Shown here: in pieces, positions 48,009 to 59,702 of the stretch | How positions within the stretch are numbered: position 1 is the stretch's first letter | Layout: each line of letters starts with the position of its first letter | Source: Neurospora crassa OR74A | Lineage: Eukaryota; Ascomycota; Sordariomycetes; Sordariales; Sordariaceae | Reading direction: 5' to 3' | NCBI RefSeq assembly: GCF_000182925.2 | Contig: NC_026501.1 | Span: 7,109,917-7,173,916, forward strand | DNA: 64,000 nt | Translations under genes and position numbers: made by a program | Notes under the pieces: generated by a model | What the model saw: only the letters and a program-made list of their open reading frames with translations | Told to the model about the DNA's origin: nothing | Database searches by the model: none

Positions 48009-50637
48009 AAGACTAGCTGGGAGGGGTTTTCCTGGGGCATGGCCTAGAGGTAAAATGGCAAGACGGTACAGCGCAACGCCTACTTGGACATGATGCGGCA
48101 TGGCAGGGGACAAAATTTCGAGCCCGTTCATTGCGAAGGTGTCATATATCTAATCGGTATTGCGATCTAGCCGTTCTAAGCACAGTGAACATTGCTTTAA
48201 GGGGGTTTATGTGATGCACCTGGTAACATGCAGGTTGGTCCCAAGGGGATGAGCTTGCAAAAAAGGATATCACATGTCTGATTGCTTTAAAGGGGACTCT
48301 TCGGAACACGTTAGAGGTGATCGCGGTGCACGTGGGAAGATAAAAGTTGTGCTTCCAAGCTGGAGGCATTGTGAGTGGTCTTTGCAAATAGAGGTATTCA
48401 AGACTGCCCTTTTCTCGGCTCTTATGGCTCCAATGGTTGTCTGGTCGCGTGTGACATGATGTGCCTCCGTCTTATCTGAACAATGTCAGACCACTAGAGA
48501 TGTATTACAAAGGCATGAGGAGATGGAGATAGAATGAGCAAGCTAAGGTACCTATGGCTTGAGGCTGTGCAAAATCGTTCAAAATTGATGTTGCGAATCG
48601 TTTTCAAATGAATAACGTAAAAAAAGCAAAAAATGTTAGAAGCTTCCCCGCACACAAAGGATGACATGCGAGGGGAAGCGCCTAAAGCGCCCAGGCCGGG
48701 AACGATGGTCGGGGGGTCGATCTACTATGTAGGGGGTAGGCGGGTGGATGGGTGGGTGGAGACCACCATACCGTACGTCTTGACCAAATCTTGGCGAAAC
48801 AACCTTATTTCAATGTCACTCGTTGGAGCGAACAACACCAAACGATACTTGACGATATGTAATTCCCTTGTGGTCTATCTTTCCCTTTCGTACAATTCCG
48901 TCAGCGCTCAAAGGCCCTCTCCAGCGATGATTTCCCTCTTGATGACTGAAGGTCTCACCCCCCACCAGGCCAGACACCTCCATGTCATGTCCGCGATCCT
49001 GCCATCCAGTCGGCCCTCTTGGATCCTATCGGTCTCCTCACCGTCGCTTCGTTCCATTGCATGTAAGAGTTCCGGGATCTGGACCTCTGCTTTTTGCACA
49101 GTCGCAAAGTCGCACGCACGCCCCAAACGAAGCGAGATGTCGGTTATCCCCAACCAATCACGTTGCACCGCTCCATGAATCCGACATTGGAAGTTGAGCC
49201 GCCTGCAGCGTGTATATGTACGCGCGATTTTTCTCTGTTTTCTGTTCCTTGTTTCAACCGCGGGTTACTGCCATCACCCACGTCTCAATCCCGGCCGGTC
49301 CTGACAAGAGCTCTAGAGTGAGGAGGCCTCCCGGACCGGAAAGTTCCAGTCCCTCTTCTTCCCATCCAGTCCTCAACCCTTTCAACAAGACCATCCATCC
49401 GTCCAGCCCACGTGCTACTCCTTGTTAGGAAACTCGAAGAAATTCGGTAGAGTGAGTGGCAGTGCTGCTGATGCAACTACACAATGCAAAATACCAGAGC
49501 TGCAGATCAAAAGATCAGATAGGTACCTAAGCTCCACGCACATGTCCAATGCCGTGTTGAAGCAGGACCGTTGCAAAGGAATGTTGCAGTCCGAGCTGAG
49601 AGCTCCAGTCGAGCTCGAGGACCTCACCCAGCATGATGGGTATGGAGTGGTGACATCCAGTCGAGTATTGGTGATACGGTGGACCAGAAGCCGGATGAAG
49701 TAAACGAGATGAACACCGACAAACAGGGACTCACCTATCATTTTGGCGGGAGGTTCAATACAGTCTTGTTCCCAGCTTCCTTGAACTGTGAGCATAGAGG
49801 GAGCCAGCTCCCGTGCTCCGCGTCTCCTTCCTCGGGTCTCGAGTCCAGTACGAGAAGATGGAAGTTGAGTGGGGGTGCTTCAAAGCTACGCCTCCACCTC
49901 TTTTCCTTGCCCCCGAGTGGTTGAAGTTTCGGTATGCCTGATCTGGAAGTGTAGGTGGTGTTTGGAATGCTGATATCGGCTTGACTTTTACCGGTCTGCT
50001 TGTATCTTGTGGCATCTGGCATCATGCCAGGCGGCTTTGCTGTGAATGGACCATAATTCATCCCATGTTCGACTGTTTCTTCGGAACACACTACATGTAT
50101 GTTCTTGACTTACACCTCGCTGTTAAATCGACAAGGTCGCTTGCAAACCCCATCGCACACCCACCAGGCATTGTTTCTTCCACCGTCATCACCAGACCGT
50201 GCACCATCCAGTGGGGTGCAGTCCAGTGCAGCCCTCTGCAGTGAACCCATGGCTCAAGCACAAGCTTAGGCCCAGCCTCATTGCTCAAGAAGCGTTATTG
50301 CTTCATGCATGCTCACTCAGTATGCGGTTCCGGGGCTTTCACAGCTGCTTTGCGTCAGTCAGTCAGTCTGCTCTCTGTCATGTCAGCTGTCCAATGCCCT
50401 GATTAGGTCGGGACCGGGAACTGGAATCTCCCCAAATGCGGGCAAGTTGCCCTTCTCACCACCCCATGCAACAAAATAAGAAAAAGAAAAAAAAGAAAAA
50501 AAAAAAGAGGCGTTTCACAATACCACAAATATCCGGCGCTGATATCCCTGTCCGATCGATACCTACCCTGCCTTGGGCACCCCCCTCACGACGACGGCCG
50601 GACCTCCTCTTATCATCCCTGCCTTAGCTACCTGCCT

Positions 50638-50662
50638 ACTACCTACCTACCTACCTACCTTA
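50638..50662. repeat. (CTAC)n microsatellite upstream of HAK gene
   Basis: About six CTAC units, interrupted near the end. It precedes the TATATAA box of the potassium transporter by about 190 bases. Confidence 0.75.
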
Positions 50663-50849
50663 CCTCCAAACCAGCCGGCCACGCTAGCTTTTTCGAGCAC
50701 AACGCTTATCGCTCCTCCAAGACTGGACGTCGGCTCAAGTTCACAGAGGATGACAGGGTTTGACGGGAGCCTCTCCCTGTTGGCGGGACTGGTTGGCCTC
50801 TTATTCTTCGTCTTTGCCATCCTTCCACCGGATACGAGTGATCCCCGAC

Positions 50850-50856
50850 TATATAA
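50850..50856 (+). promoter_or_regulatory. TATA box (TATATAA) of the HAK potassium transporter gene
   Basis: TATATAA lies 308 bases before the ATG at 51164 in a GC-balanced setting (CCCGAC before, CCGGCC after). Transcription from here would give a leader of about 270 bases that includes the GT and CTAC repeats. Confidence 0.45.
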
Positions 50857-51015
50857 CCGGCCGAGGGAGCTGTATCGAGCTGCTTCTTCAACTTGTGAGG
50901 GCCCTTTAAGCGAAGAGTAGAACTCTCCCGTCTCTTTTGCTTTTCGAATTCTTTGTTGTGTGTGTGTGTGTGGTGGTCGTGCTTTCCATCGCCTGCGCTT
51001 GGTTCTTGTTCTCCA

Positions 51016-51043
51016 TACCTACCTACCTACCTACCTACCTACA
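51016..51043. repeat. (TACC)n microsatellite in the HAK leader
   Basis: Seven TACC units in tandem, followed by ATCGATCGATCTATCTAG. It lies between the TATA box and the start codon, so it is probably transcribed. Confidence 0.85.
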
Positions 51044-51163
51044 CTCATCGATCGATCTATCTAGGTGTATCCAGATCCTTTGCAGGGTCCCCCCTTACTT
51101 ACGTCCCTTACGGCACGTCTCTTTTCCATCTCAATTGACTTCCACACTTCCATAAAAAAAAAG

Positions 51164-53893
51164 ATGGACAACGACACTACAGCAGCCCCCAAACCAAGCT
51201 CGGGTCCCACCAACACAACGACGACCATCAGAATCGAAGAACCATCCTTCCCCCCAAAAGACACCAATGATCCCGACCGAGCCCGAGACCGAGAACCTGC
51301 AACCGGTGTCTCAACCGGCGTGAACTTCCGTTCGAGAGGCAGCTCCATGTCCAGTTGCCACCGCCCCGAGCTAGTCGGAGGAGTTTTCAACCCTCGCAGC
51401 ATCATCTCGCGCGGGAAAAGACCGGCTGATAGTCGCTCTTCGCACGACAATGGCACATCACAGTCGCATCTTGATATCGAAGAGGGAGATGATTGGCGGG
51501 GCGGATATGAGAAGAAGAAGCAGGTGTTTAAGGGACGAACTTTGCTTTGGTTGGCCTACCAATCTGTTGGTGTGATCTATGGAGATATCGGAACGAGGTG
51601 AGTGATGCGCCCAGATACCTTTTTTTTTCCATTACTTCTTCACCCTGTTGATGACAATCTAACCATCCCTACCTATGTCTCTGGTACAGTCCGCTCTACG
51701 TGTTCTCGTCAACGTTCACTGCTCCGCCCACCCACAGGGATTTACTCCAAGTTCTCTCGGTTGTCATTTGGTCCATCACCATCCTCGTCACGTTCAAGTA
51801 CATCTTTGTCATTCTCCATGCGGATAATGAGGGCGAAGGTGGCACCTTTAGCTGCTATTCGTTGCTTACCAGATTTGTAAGTACAAGCAAACCCTTCAGT
51901 TCCCGGGGGTTGCTAACAAATGCAGGCCAACATCACCGAGCGCGACCCGCGAGAAGAAGTGACTGTGCGGATGGAAAGACATCTAACCAACGACCTCAAA
52001 CCCCCTACCCGCAGTTTGCGCGCCAAACTCGAGGGGAGCCGGTTCACCCACGTTTTGCTCAAAATCATTGGCGTCCTTGCCGTCTCCATGGTCATGTCCG
52101 ACGGCGTCTTGACCCCGGCTCAGTCGGTCCTCGGAGCCGTCCAGGGATTATCCGTTGTCAAGCCTGATATTTCAAAGTCCACCGTCACCGGCACAACGTG
52201 CGGCATCCTGGTCCTTCTGTTTCTGATCCAGCCACTCGGTACATCGAAAATTGCAACCACATTTGCGCCCATCGTCATCGTCTGGCTAGGGTTAAACTTT
52301 TCCTTTGGCATCTACAACCTGGTCACATTTGATTGGACGGTCCTGAAGGCTTTCAGCCCCTACTTTGCCTTTCAGTTCTTTATCGAGCATAAAACGCGCG
52401 CTTGGAAGATGCTTGGCGGTGTTCTTCTGTCCTTCACTGGCGTCGAAGCTTTGTTTGCCGACCTAGGAGCCTTTAGTCTTCATGCCATCCAACTGAGCTG
52501 GATGTGCTACACCTACCCCTGCTTGCTGTTGGCATATATCGGACAAGCAGCCTACATCAGTCACCACCCGGACGCCTACACGAACCCTTTCTTCAACGCA
52601 GCTCCTCCAGGAACCCTGTATCCAAGTCTGGTCATCGCCATTCTTGCTGCCATAGTAGCCAGCCAAGCCATGATTACGGCAACCTTCCAGCTCATCAGTC
52701 AGATCATGAAGCTTTCCTACTGTCCGCAAGTCAAAGTGGTGCACACCTCACAGACCTTCCACGGGCAGATATACGTACCCTTTGTGAACTGGCTACTTAT
52801 GCTCGGCGCAATTCTCGTCACGGCTGTCTACGGCGACACCGTCAAGCTTGGCAATGCCTACGGCGTCTGTGTCATGTTTGTCACCTTCTTCGACACCTGC
52901 ATGGTCACACTTGTCTCCCTCATTGTGTGGAAGCTCTCGCCCTTCCTGGTGTTTGTTCCCTGGCTGGTCTTTGCCTCCGTCGACGGATTGTATCTCTCCG
53001 CGGCCCTGATCAAGGTCCCCGAAGGCGCCTGGTTTACGCTCACGCTTTCCGGTATTCTCACCTCGCTGTTTCTTCTGTGGCGCTTCGGCAAGGAGAACCA
53101 GTGGCGGGCCGAGGCCGAAGACCGGTTCAAGCCGTCGCATCTTATTGTCAAGGACAAAAATGAGGGTGGTCGGCTACGGTTGCAGCCAGTATGGGGCGGC
53201 GACCCGCTCAGTTCACTTCGCGGGTTTGGCATCTTCTTTGACAAGACAGGCGTGATGACGCCTGCGGTGTTCACGCACTATGTGACCAAGTTTGTCGCGA
53301 TCCCGGAGGTGGCGGTGTTCTTCCATCTGCATCCAGTTGAGGCGCCGACGGTGTTGCCCGAGGAGCGGTATGCTGTGTCGCATTTCACTGCGGTGCCGGG
53401 GTGTTATAGGCTGGTGATCAAGCATGGTTTCATGGATCAGGTGATCAGTCCTGACCTGGCGGCTTTGATCTACGAACAAATCAGGCGGTTTGTAGTGAGA
53501 CAGGCTACGGAGAGAATGAGAGCGTTAGAGAAGTTGAGGACGGGTGAGGATACGGACTGCGAAGGGGAAGGGGAACAGGAGGCCGCAAAGGGGGAGACTT
53601 CTCACCGGACAGAATCATCAGGGGCATCGGGTCCTGATGGTGTGCTACTCCCCGTCGAGCTCCGCGATGAAGAGGCGGCGGCAGAATTGGCTCGTCTTGA
53701 CCGCGCGTATGCTTCCAAGATTCTGTACGTGGTTGGGAAGGAACAGATGCGAATCAAGACGGGTGCACCGATTGCTCGAAGGTTTATGCTGTCGGTGTTC
53801 TTGTGGATCAGGGACAACACGCGGGCAAAGATTGCGAATCTGCAGTTGGCGACGGACCGTCTGGTTGAGGTAGGCTTCGTCAAGGAGATTTGA
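51164..53893 (+). CDS. high-affinity potassium transporter, HAK/KUP family
   Basis: Exons 51164-51597, 51690-51876 and 51926-53893 give 862 residues. A polar N-terminus of about 110 residues precedes the first helix, [26 protein letters not shown], whose GDIGTSPLY is the HAK/KUP/KT hallmark and is formed across the first splice (ACGAG|GTGAGT, TACAG|TCC). EGEGGTFSCYSLL and SDGVLTPAQSVLGAVQGL are further family marks. About twelve helices are followed by a cytosolic C-terminal domain of roughly 270 residues (GFGIFFDKTG, ILYVVGKEQM). Family members take up K+ with H+ at the plasma membrane when K+ is scarce. An acidic insert (about residues 735-785, EGEGEQEAAKGE) lies in the C-terminal domain. 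Start chosen at the first Met after an A run, AAAAAGATGG. Confidence 0.94.
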
Positions 53894-54474
53894 AGGGACA
53901 TTGAGAGATGCTCGGTCTGGCGATGTCTATTCTGAACTGAGCTTTGTCAGTTTCCCATCATGTCAGAGAGCCATACCAAACAAGAAACTGCCGACAAGAC
54001 GGAGACCAGTAGAGGTGGAGGTGGAGGATCATGATCATTTCCCTTGTCTCATTGCAGAAAGTCAGTTGGACATCAGTTCATAGCATGGGTACTGAGAGGA
54101 AGGAGCGTGTGCCATAGGTTCATGAAGTGGAATTCTAGGAAGGCACATAACGTTAGGTAGACGGGAGCATCGAAAGCACAGAGTTGAACCAACCCGGGCG
54201 CTCCTTCCTTGCATCCACCTTCCTCGCCCGCACTTTGGAAAACTGAACCACGTTGTGCGCCATACGCTGGATTTCCCCTCTGAATTTCCCCTCTGTTTTC
54301 ATTTCAGGGCAGTGTTAACTTTGCGCTCTTCCCAGCTCAAGACGCGTTCATCGTCGCAACCACACTTTCCCCAGATTCTCACTCAAAGGTCAACAACCAG
54401 TCACAAAACAACTGAACAACTCCCATTCGCCCTCACCTTGACCTATTGACAGCAGTCCCATCGATTCTGGCGCC
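53894..54474. other. intergenic between HAK and MSH4 genes
   Basis: About 580 bases hold the 3' end of the potassium transporter gene and the MSH4 promoter. No clear TATA box; nothing else recognised. Confidence 0.5.
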
Positions 54475-57400
54475 ATGGGAGAAGACTTCCACGCGCACCA
54501 GGGTCGGTTTCCTCGCCTCCTGTCCGATGACTACCGCAGGAGAGCTTTGTCCGGTGCTGCCATCGGAAGCGAGCCACGCCATCAAGCCTTTGCAAGGGGA
54601 TCAGCGCTCATGGATGATGTTGTTATCAAGTCTAGGCCGCCCCTTCATACTACTATGATCCCAGAGCCGCTCCCATATCCACAGCTGCCAACTTGCCCTC
54701 CCACCCAGTATAACTGGCAGGATCCTAGAGGCAGGCAGGTCCCACACGGATATCCTGTTTCCCAGAGTCATGAGCGCTACTTGCCTGATACCCATGGTAC
54801 GACATGAAGTCTAATGTCAAACCCATCAAATGAAGAAAACTAGTGGCAAGGAGCTAACTTCTAGACATATGTGACAGGCAACTACGCCTTGCACCCGGTC
54901 AACACCCACGCTCCCCACACTCCCATCTCCGATCCCCGTAAGCCCGACTTCAGCTATCAACCCGGGTATGGCCCCGAGCACAGCTATAACCCGAGGTCCA
55001 ACGGAAACTTCGCGGGAGCGAGTTACCCATATCTTGCTTTTGAGAACATCACAGCAACAAAATTTTGGGGTCCTGGATCAGGACCAGCACACATCACGCC
55101 CCAGCCCCCTATCACGGAAAGCTCATCAATCAGAGAAGAGCCTAGAAGAGATCTTTGCAGCTCCCCTTACTTTGGCAACACTTCAGCTTCGAGCTCTCCC
55201 AGAACCCATAATGGACGCCAACACAGACGGTTACCGCTAAGCCGGCCGGCCAGCACGGGCACACAAAATTCTACTCCTGTCAAGCCACGACGCTCAAATA
55301 TGGGTGCGCGTCGCGACATCCCCGGAACACCCAGTGTACAGAATGTACACCCATCTCCCCTTGGTACCACAAGCTCGTCTTCCTATCATCGATATAGGGG
55401 AGAAGAACAGGGAAATGGCCGCGGCGCAAGTATTCCCAAAGCCAAGTACTCGAGCAGAGCTCCTCTAAGGGACCTGAAGGAGTGTTCCGGTACGACTCCC
55501 AGCTCGAGAGAGATGAGTTCACCTGTGATTTCTCAGTCAAGCTGGCGGAGCAGTACATCCAAATCATTTTCTCAACGAGACACCTCTGAGACTACATTAC
55601 GCCTACCACGCACCTTATTGTACGATCGCATTAGCAAGACTCAAGCAATGAGCACCAGATCAACCCTGCCCACACCTGTCCTGAGTGACTCCGATTCAGA
55701 CTCAGACGCTGAAGAGTCAAGCCTCGAGAAAAGACACCGCCTAGTTGGCTCCTCTCTAATCATAACTCCACAGAAAGAATCAGCTCCAACCGTCAGTTCT
55801 GAAGAAAAAGATCACGCCATCTGTGCTATATCAGAGAGTCGCTCTGCGGAGGTTGTTGGCATTGCCGTCATCAATATCACTACGGGACAAGTGGATTTAG
55901 CCAGAATTCTGAACGATGACAAGTACTTGTATCAGCGTCTGGGAGACACATTGTGGAAGATGTCGTCAAAGCCGGAAAAGTTCCTCGTCGTCAACAGCGT
56001 CACGACGAATAGCAGCAAGTCTTTACTCATTTCTTGTCTGGAGCAAGACTTCCCAGAAGTCCCCATAGTGCTTTGGGGAAGGGAACATTGGAGTGAAGCA
56101 GAAGGGCTCAGGATGATTGAGCGTTTTGCACTTCGGGATCATGTGATTGCTCTCAATTCAGACCTTGAGAACAACTTCTACACTCCTTGTGCCTTTTCTG
56201 CTGTAAGTTATCGGCGTCATCGTGGAGATAAGACTGTTGGCTAACTATATCAAGGTAATGAAGTATGTACAGAACGAGCTGAACATTCATTTTGCCAGCA
56301 ACGCGTTACGAATCAGATATATTCAGCCACTCAACACCATGGGTATCGACCGCACCACCGTTGCCTCGTTAGAGCTGCTTCAAAATACACGACGAGCCAC
56401 TGCAAAGAATTCGACGCTTTTCGGTATACTCAACAGTACTAAAACCCCCCAAGGACACCGCTTGCTACGCACAACCCTCTTACAGCCGAGTACAAACAAG
56501 GAAGAGGTTATAGAACGGTATGAATCAGTTGAGGAGTTGTCTACTAACGAAGACCTTTTTCGTGAGTTGCGCAAAGCACTCGAAGAGCTTGTTCGAATCG
56601 ACTTTGAGCGCGTCATCGTATGGGTAAGTTGCTTTTAGCACTCTCAGTCCCTCTAGCATGCTAATTCTTCCAAAGATCAGCCAGGAACAACCCAACCCAC
56701 GGCAGCCTCTGGAAGAAGGCGTTCCAGGATGTACAAATCAAGGCCTACTCCTACCAACCCACGCGGAGCTTACCAAAGCGGAACAGGAGTTGAACTCCAT
56801 ACTCATGCTGAAGAAGTATCTTAGTGGCATTGACGCATTGCATGGTACACTTGAAGCAGCTGGGTGCAAAAGCCGTCTATTGAGATGGATCAGGGATAGG
56901 TTTGCACCAGAGCACACTGAGCCCGTTCAAAGGGCCATGGAAGAGATGATAGAGGATGATGCTGCCTACAGTAAAAAGCCAATAGAGTTGAGGAACAATC
57001 GGATGTGGGCTGTCAGAGTAAGTCATTTCTGCTTGGTTTTCCTTTACGGGGCTAACAGCTATTCGGCAGGCTGTGCGTAATTCCGTTCTTGGAAAAGCAC
57101 GGAGGTTATTCACAGCTCTTACGAATGACCTCAATGAGTATTTTGATGTGCTAGACAACCAGTTCAATGGTAGGTCAATCTCCCTGCATCAAGATTATTA
57201 TCACTGACGCAGCTCAGAGGTTTTGGGAACTCGTGCAAACTTGCACATGGACAGCAACCGGCGGTATTGGCTCAGGTTTGATTACTCAGATGTCGAACGT
57301 GAAATACAACCTCAATCCGACGTTCAAAAGGGGAATTCCGGCGAAGTCAGCCACTGGAAGCAGGTCTCCATCGCCGGTCTCGAAATGATTAACGGCACTA

Positions 57401-58827
57401 GGGATAAAAGGCATTTCAAATGCCAGACCACTGAGCTTCTCCAGAGAAGCAGGGCTATTCAGCTCCAGGCAGACATTGCAACGATGCAGAGCGATAGATT
57501 GGTCATCGAGCTCAAAAGGAGACTTCAAGAGCATTCGAGTCTCATGTTCGATATCAGCGATGCTATTGCATTGCTCGACATGCTTAGCTCATTTACACAG
57601 GCTGCCACTACTCAAGACTACGTTCGACCCATGATCACCGACAGCATGGTTATAAAACAGGCGAGACATCCGATTGTTGAGGCGCGAACCGACCAATATG
57701 TTGCCAACGACGTGTATTCTGGTGATCAATCCGGACGTTTCCAGGTGATCACCGGCGGTAACATGAGCGGCAAGAGCACGTTCATCCGATCGGTTGCCCT
57801 GATTCAAATCATGGCACAGATGGGATCCTTCGTCCCTGCGCAATTTGCGTCCATTTCCATCTGTGACAGAGTATTTGCTAGAGTCTCCACGGACGATGCG
57901 CCTGAGAATAACCTGGGAACATTTGGTGTGGAGATGAGGGAGACAAATGCCATCTTGAGGTATCCTTTCCTTCCCTACAACATGTCGGAGTAATTGATCT
58001 AATGGGATGTCTAGACAAGCCACAGCACAAAGCATGATCATCATGGACGAGCTTGGCCGGGGAACTTCTCCAAAAGACGGTCAGGCTCTCGCCATTGCTA
58101 TCGTCGAGAAGTTAATCAAGATGAAACCACGTGTCTTTTTTGCAACGCACTTCACTCGTATTCGTAGGTTCAAAGGGTGTCTCTCTTCTTTGATTCACTG
58201 CTAATCCCAGTCGTACCAGCTCAACTTTTGAACAAAATTTATCCGAGAGATGTCTTGAACGTTCACTTCCAAGGCCAAAGCCAAGCAGTAGGCCAAATCA
58301 CACAGATCACACTGCCACATACTCTCGCCGGAGGTCCCGTGCAGAACGAGGACTACGGCATCGAACTAGCGCGCTGCGTTCTTCCTGGATCCATAGTGAA
58401 CACTGCTGAGGAGGTTTTGAAAGCCTTGCGTGAGGGCCAGAAGCCACAACAGAGTGGAGAAAAGGGAAGGGAGGCTAGACAAAGGAAGCTCACGCTAGCT
58501 TTGCCTGTTGTTATGAAACAAGCCCTCGACTCGACCATGGACGATGCCGCATTGGGTTCGTACCTGCGGAGGTTGCAGACCGAGTTCACGCTTAGGTGGT
58601 TTGGTGTTGAGGAGGGAGAAGAAGACGGCGAGGTGGAAGAAGTCGATGAGAATGCTGGAGAGGCCGATGAAGGCCGTCCTGCAGAAGGTGATAAGGTTAT
58701 GGACGTTAGTCAAAGTGGACGGAAGCGGCCTGCTGCTGAGAATGATGGGGGCGAGGAAGGAGAAGTTGCTGAAGCTGAGAGTGATGCAGAACGCGAAGGA
58801 AGACAGAAGCGGAGGAAGGAAGATTAG
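54475..58827 (+). CDS. MSH4: MutS homologue MSH4, meiotic recombination factor
   Basis: Eight exons: 54475-54796, 54878-56202, 56255-56623, 56676-57017, 57070-57169, 57218-57959, 58015-58163 and 58211-58827, giving 1321 residues. Residues 1 to about 430 are low-complexity (Ser, Pro, Arg). MutS domain II starts near [16 protein letters not shown]; the mismatch-reading domain I is absent, as in MSH4 and MSH5. The lever/core part includes [20 protein letters not shown] and [18 protein letters not shown], the latter typical of MSH4. The ATPase has Walker [10 protein letters not shown] (999-1007), [35 protein letters not shown] and Walker [17 protein letters not shown]4 pairs with MSH5 to stabilise recombination intermediates and promote crossovers. 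The last 80 residues are an acidic then basic tail. The seventh intron (47 bases, GTAGGT...CCCAG) is the least certain junction; the first uses the acceptor GACAG|GC. Confidence 0.9.
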
Positions 58828-59702
58828 TCCACGAAGGCGAAGGGGGTTTGAACAGTTTGAAGGTCAAAGGTTCCCGGATATCGGTCGGAAATTACTTGCT
58901 AACTTGTAAACACTTCGTTCCGAATACAAGGACGGGTGGGAAATAGTTTGTAGATGTAGCTGTCGAATCAAAAAGAAAATTGCAAAATGATATGAGCATT
59001 TTCTTGTGCAGTGAATTTGAAAAACCCGACCATGAATTGAATGATCTTACCTTGTTTCCCATCATCTGTTTAACAAAACCTTATCTCGAACAGCCTCAAG
59101 TTCGTCTGCAGTCGACATCCGCGGCGAGTAGCTCCAACACATGGCACGTTACAGCAAGACACCATTGAGCTTAGCGGTATTCACGGCGCTTTGGATCCCT
59201 ATAAACAAATGTATAAGGTACCCTAAGGTCCATTTTCGAACGAATGAAAGTATCGATGTAAGCGAGGAAGTGTCCAACTTTGCGCATTTAGACGACCATC
59301 AGCCCATCTAGTTTATATAATCGATAGCAATGTCTGCAGTGTGCAAATGGTATTTGACACCCACGCCCATATGGAGAGCTTTTGTTGTAAGAATGATGTA
59401 TGTTTCTCATATCTCATGTCTAAAGCGAAAAGAAAGGAATAGAACAGAAAGTGACAACTACGCCGCCCCAACGACCCAGAACCAACCAAACAGGCAGGAG
59501 AGAGAGAGAAAAAAAAAAGACGAAAAGAAAAAAAAGAGAGAAAAAGTACAATGACCATCAGCAGCAGCAGTGAGCTGCAACAACAACAACAACAACAACA
59601 CCAAACAAACAATCCGATGGAATACAACAACACCCTCCTTTTTCTTTCATCATATCAATCATCAACTTTCTTTTTCTTTTCTCTCTCTTTTCTAGTTCAG
59701 TT
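58828..59702. other. convergent 3' region of MSH4 and CSC1-like genes
   Basis: The two genes face each other here. Purine-rich runs (59500-59545) and a (CAA)n tract (59578-59600) lie on the + strand, probably in the 3' untranslated region of the - strand gene. No gene seen. Confidence 0.6.
59578..59600. repeat. (CAA)n microsatellite
   Basis: Nearly eight CAA units (+ strand) just after a short CAG run (59560-59569). It lies about 100 bases beyond the stop codon of the CSC1-like gene, likely in its 3' untranslated region as TTG repeats. Confidence 0.8.

Larger units (their letters stand above)
48009..51163. other. intergenic, promoter and leader of HAK gene
   Basis: No gene supported. TAGAGGTA copies lie at 48045 and 48389, an A-rich run at 50476-50508, TACC repeats at 50638-50662 and 51016-51043, a TATATAA box at 50850-50856, a GT repeat near 50956-50971, and TCAG repeats near 50355-50370. 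The open frame 48633-49178 has no recognisable domain. Confidence 0.5.

Noticed and set aside
47236-48093. 285-residue + strand open frame
   Set aside because: It covers the aminotransferase intron and an out-of-frame copy of its last exon.
50573-50920. 115-residue + strand open frame with a hydrophobic stretch before the HAK gene
   Set aside because: It spans the TATA box and microsatellites of the HAK promoter; low-complexity reading.
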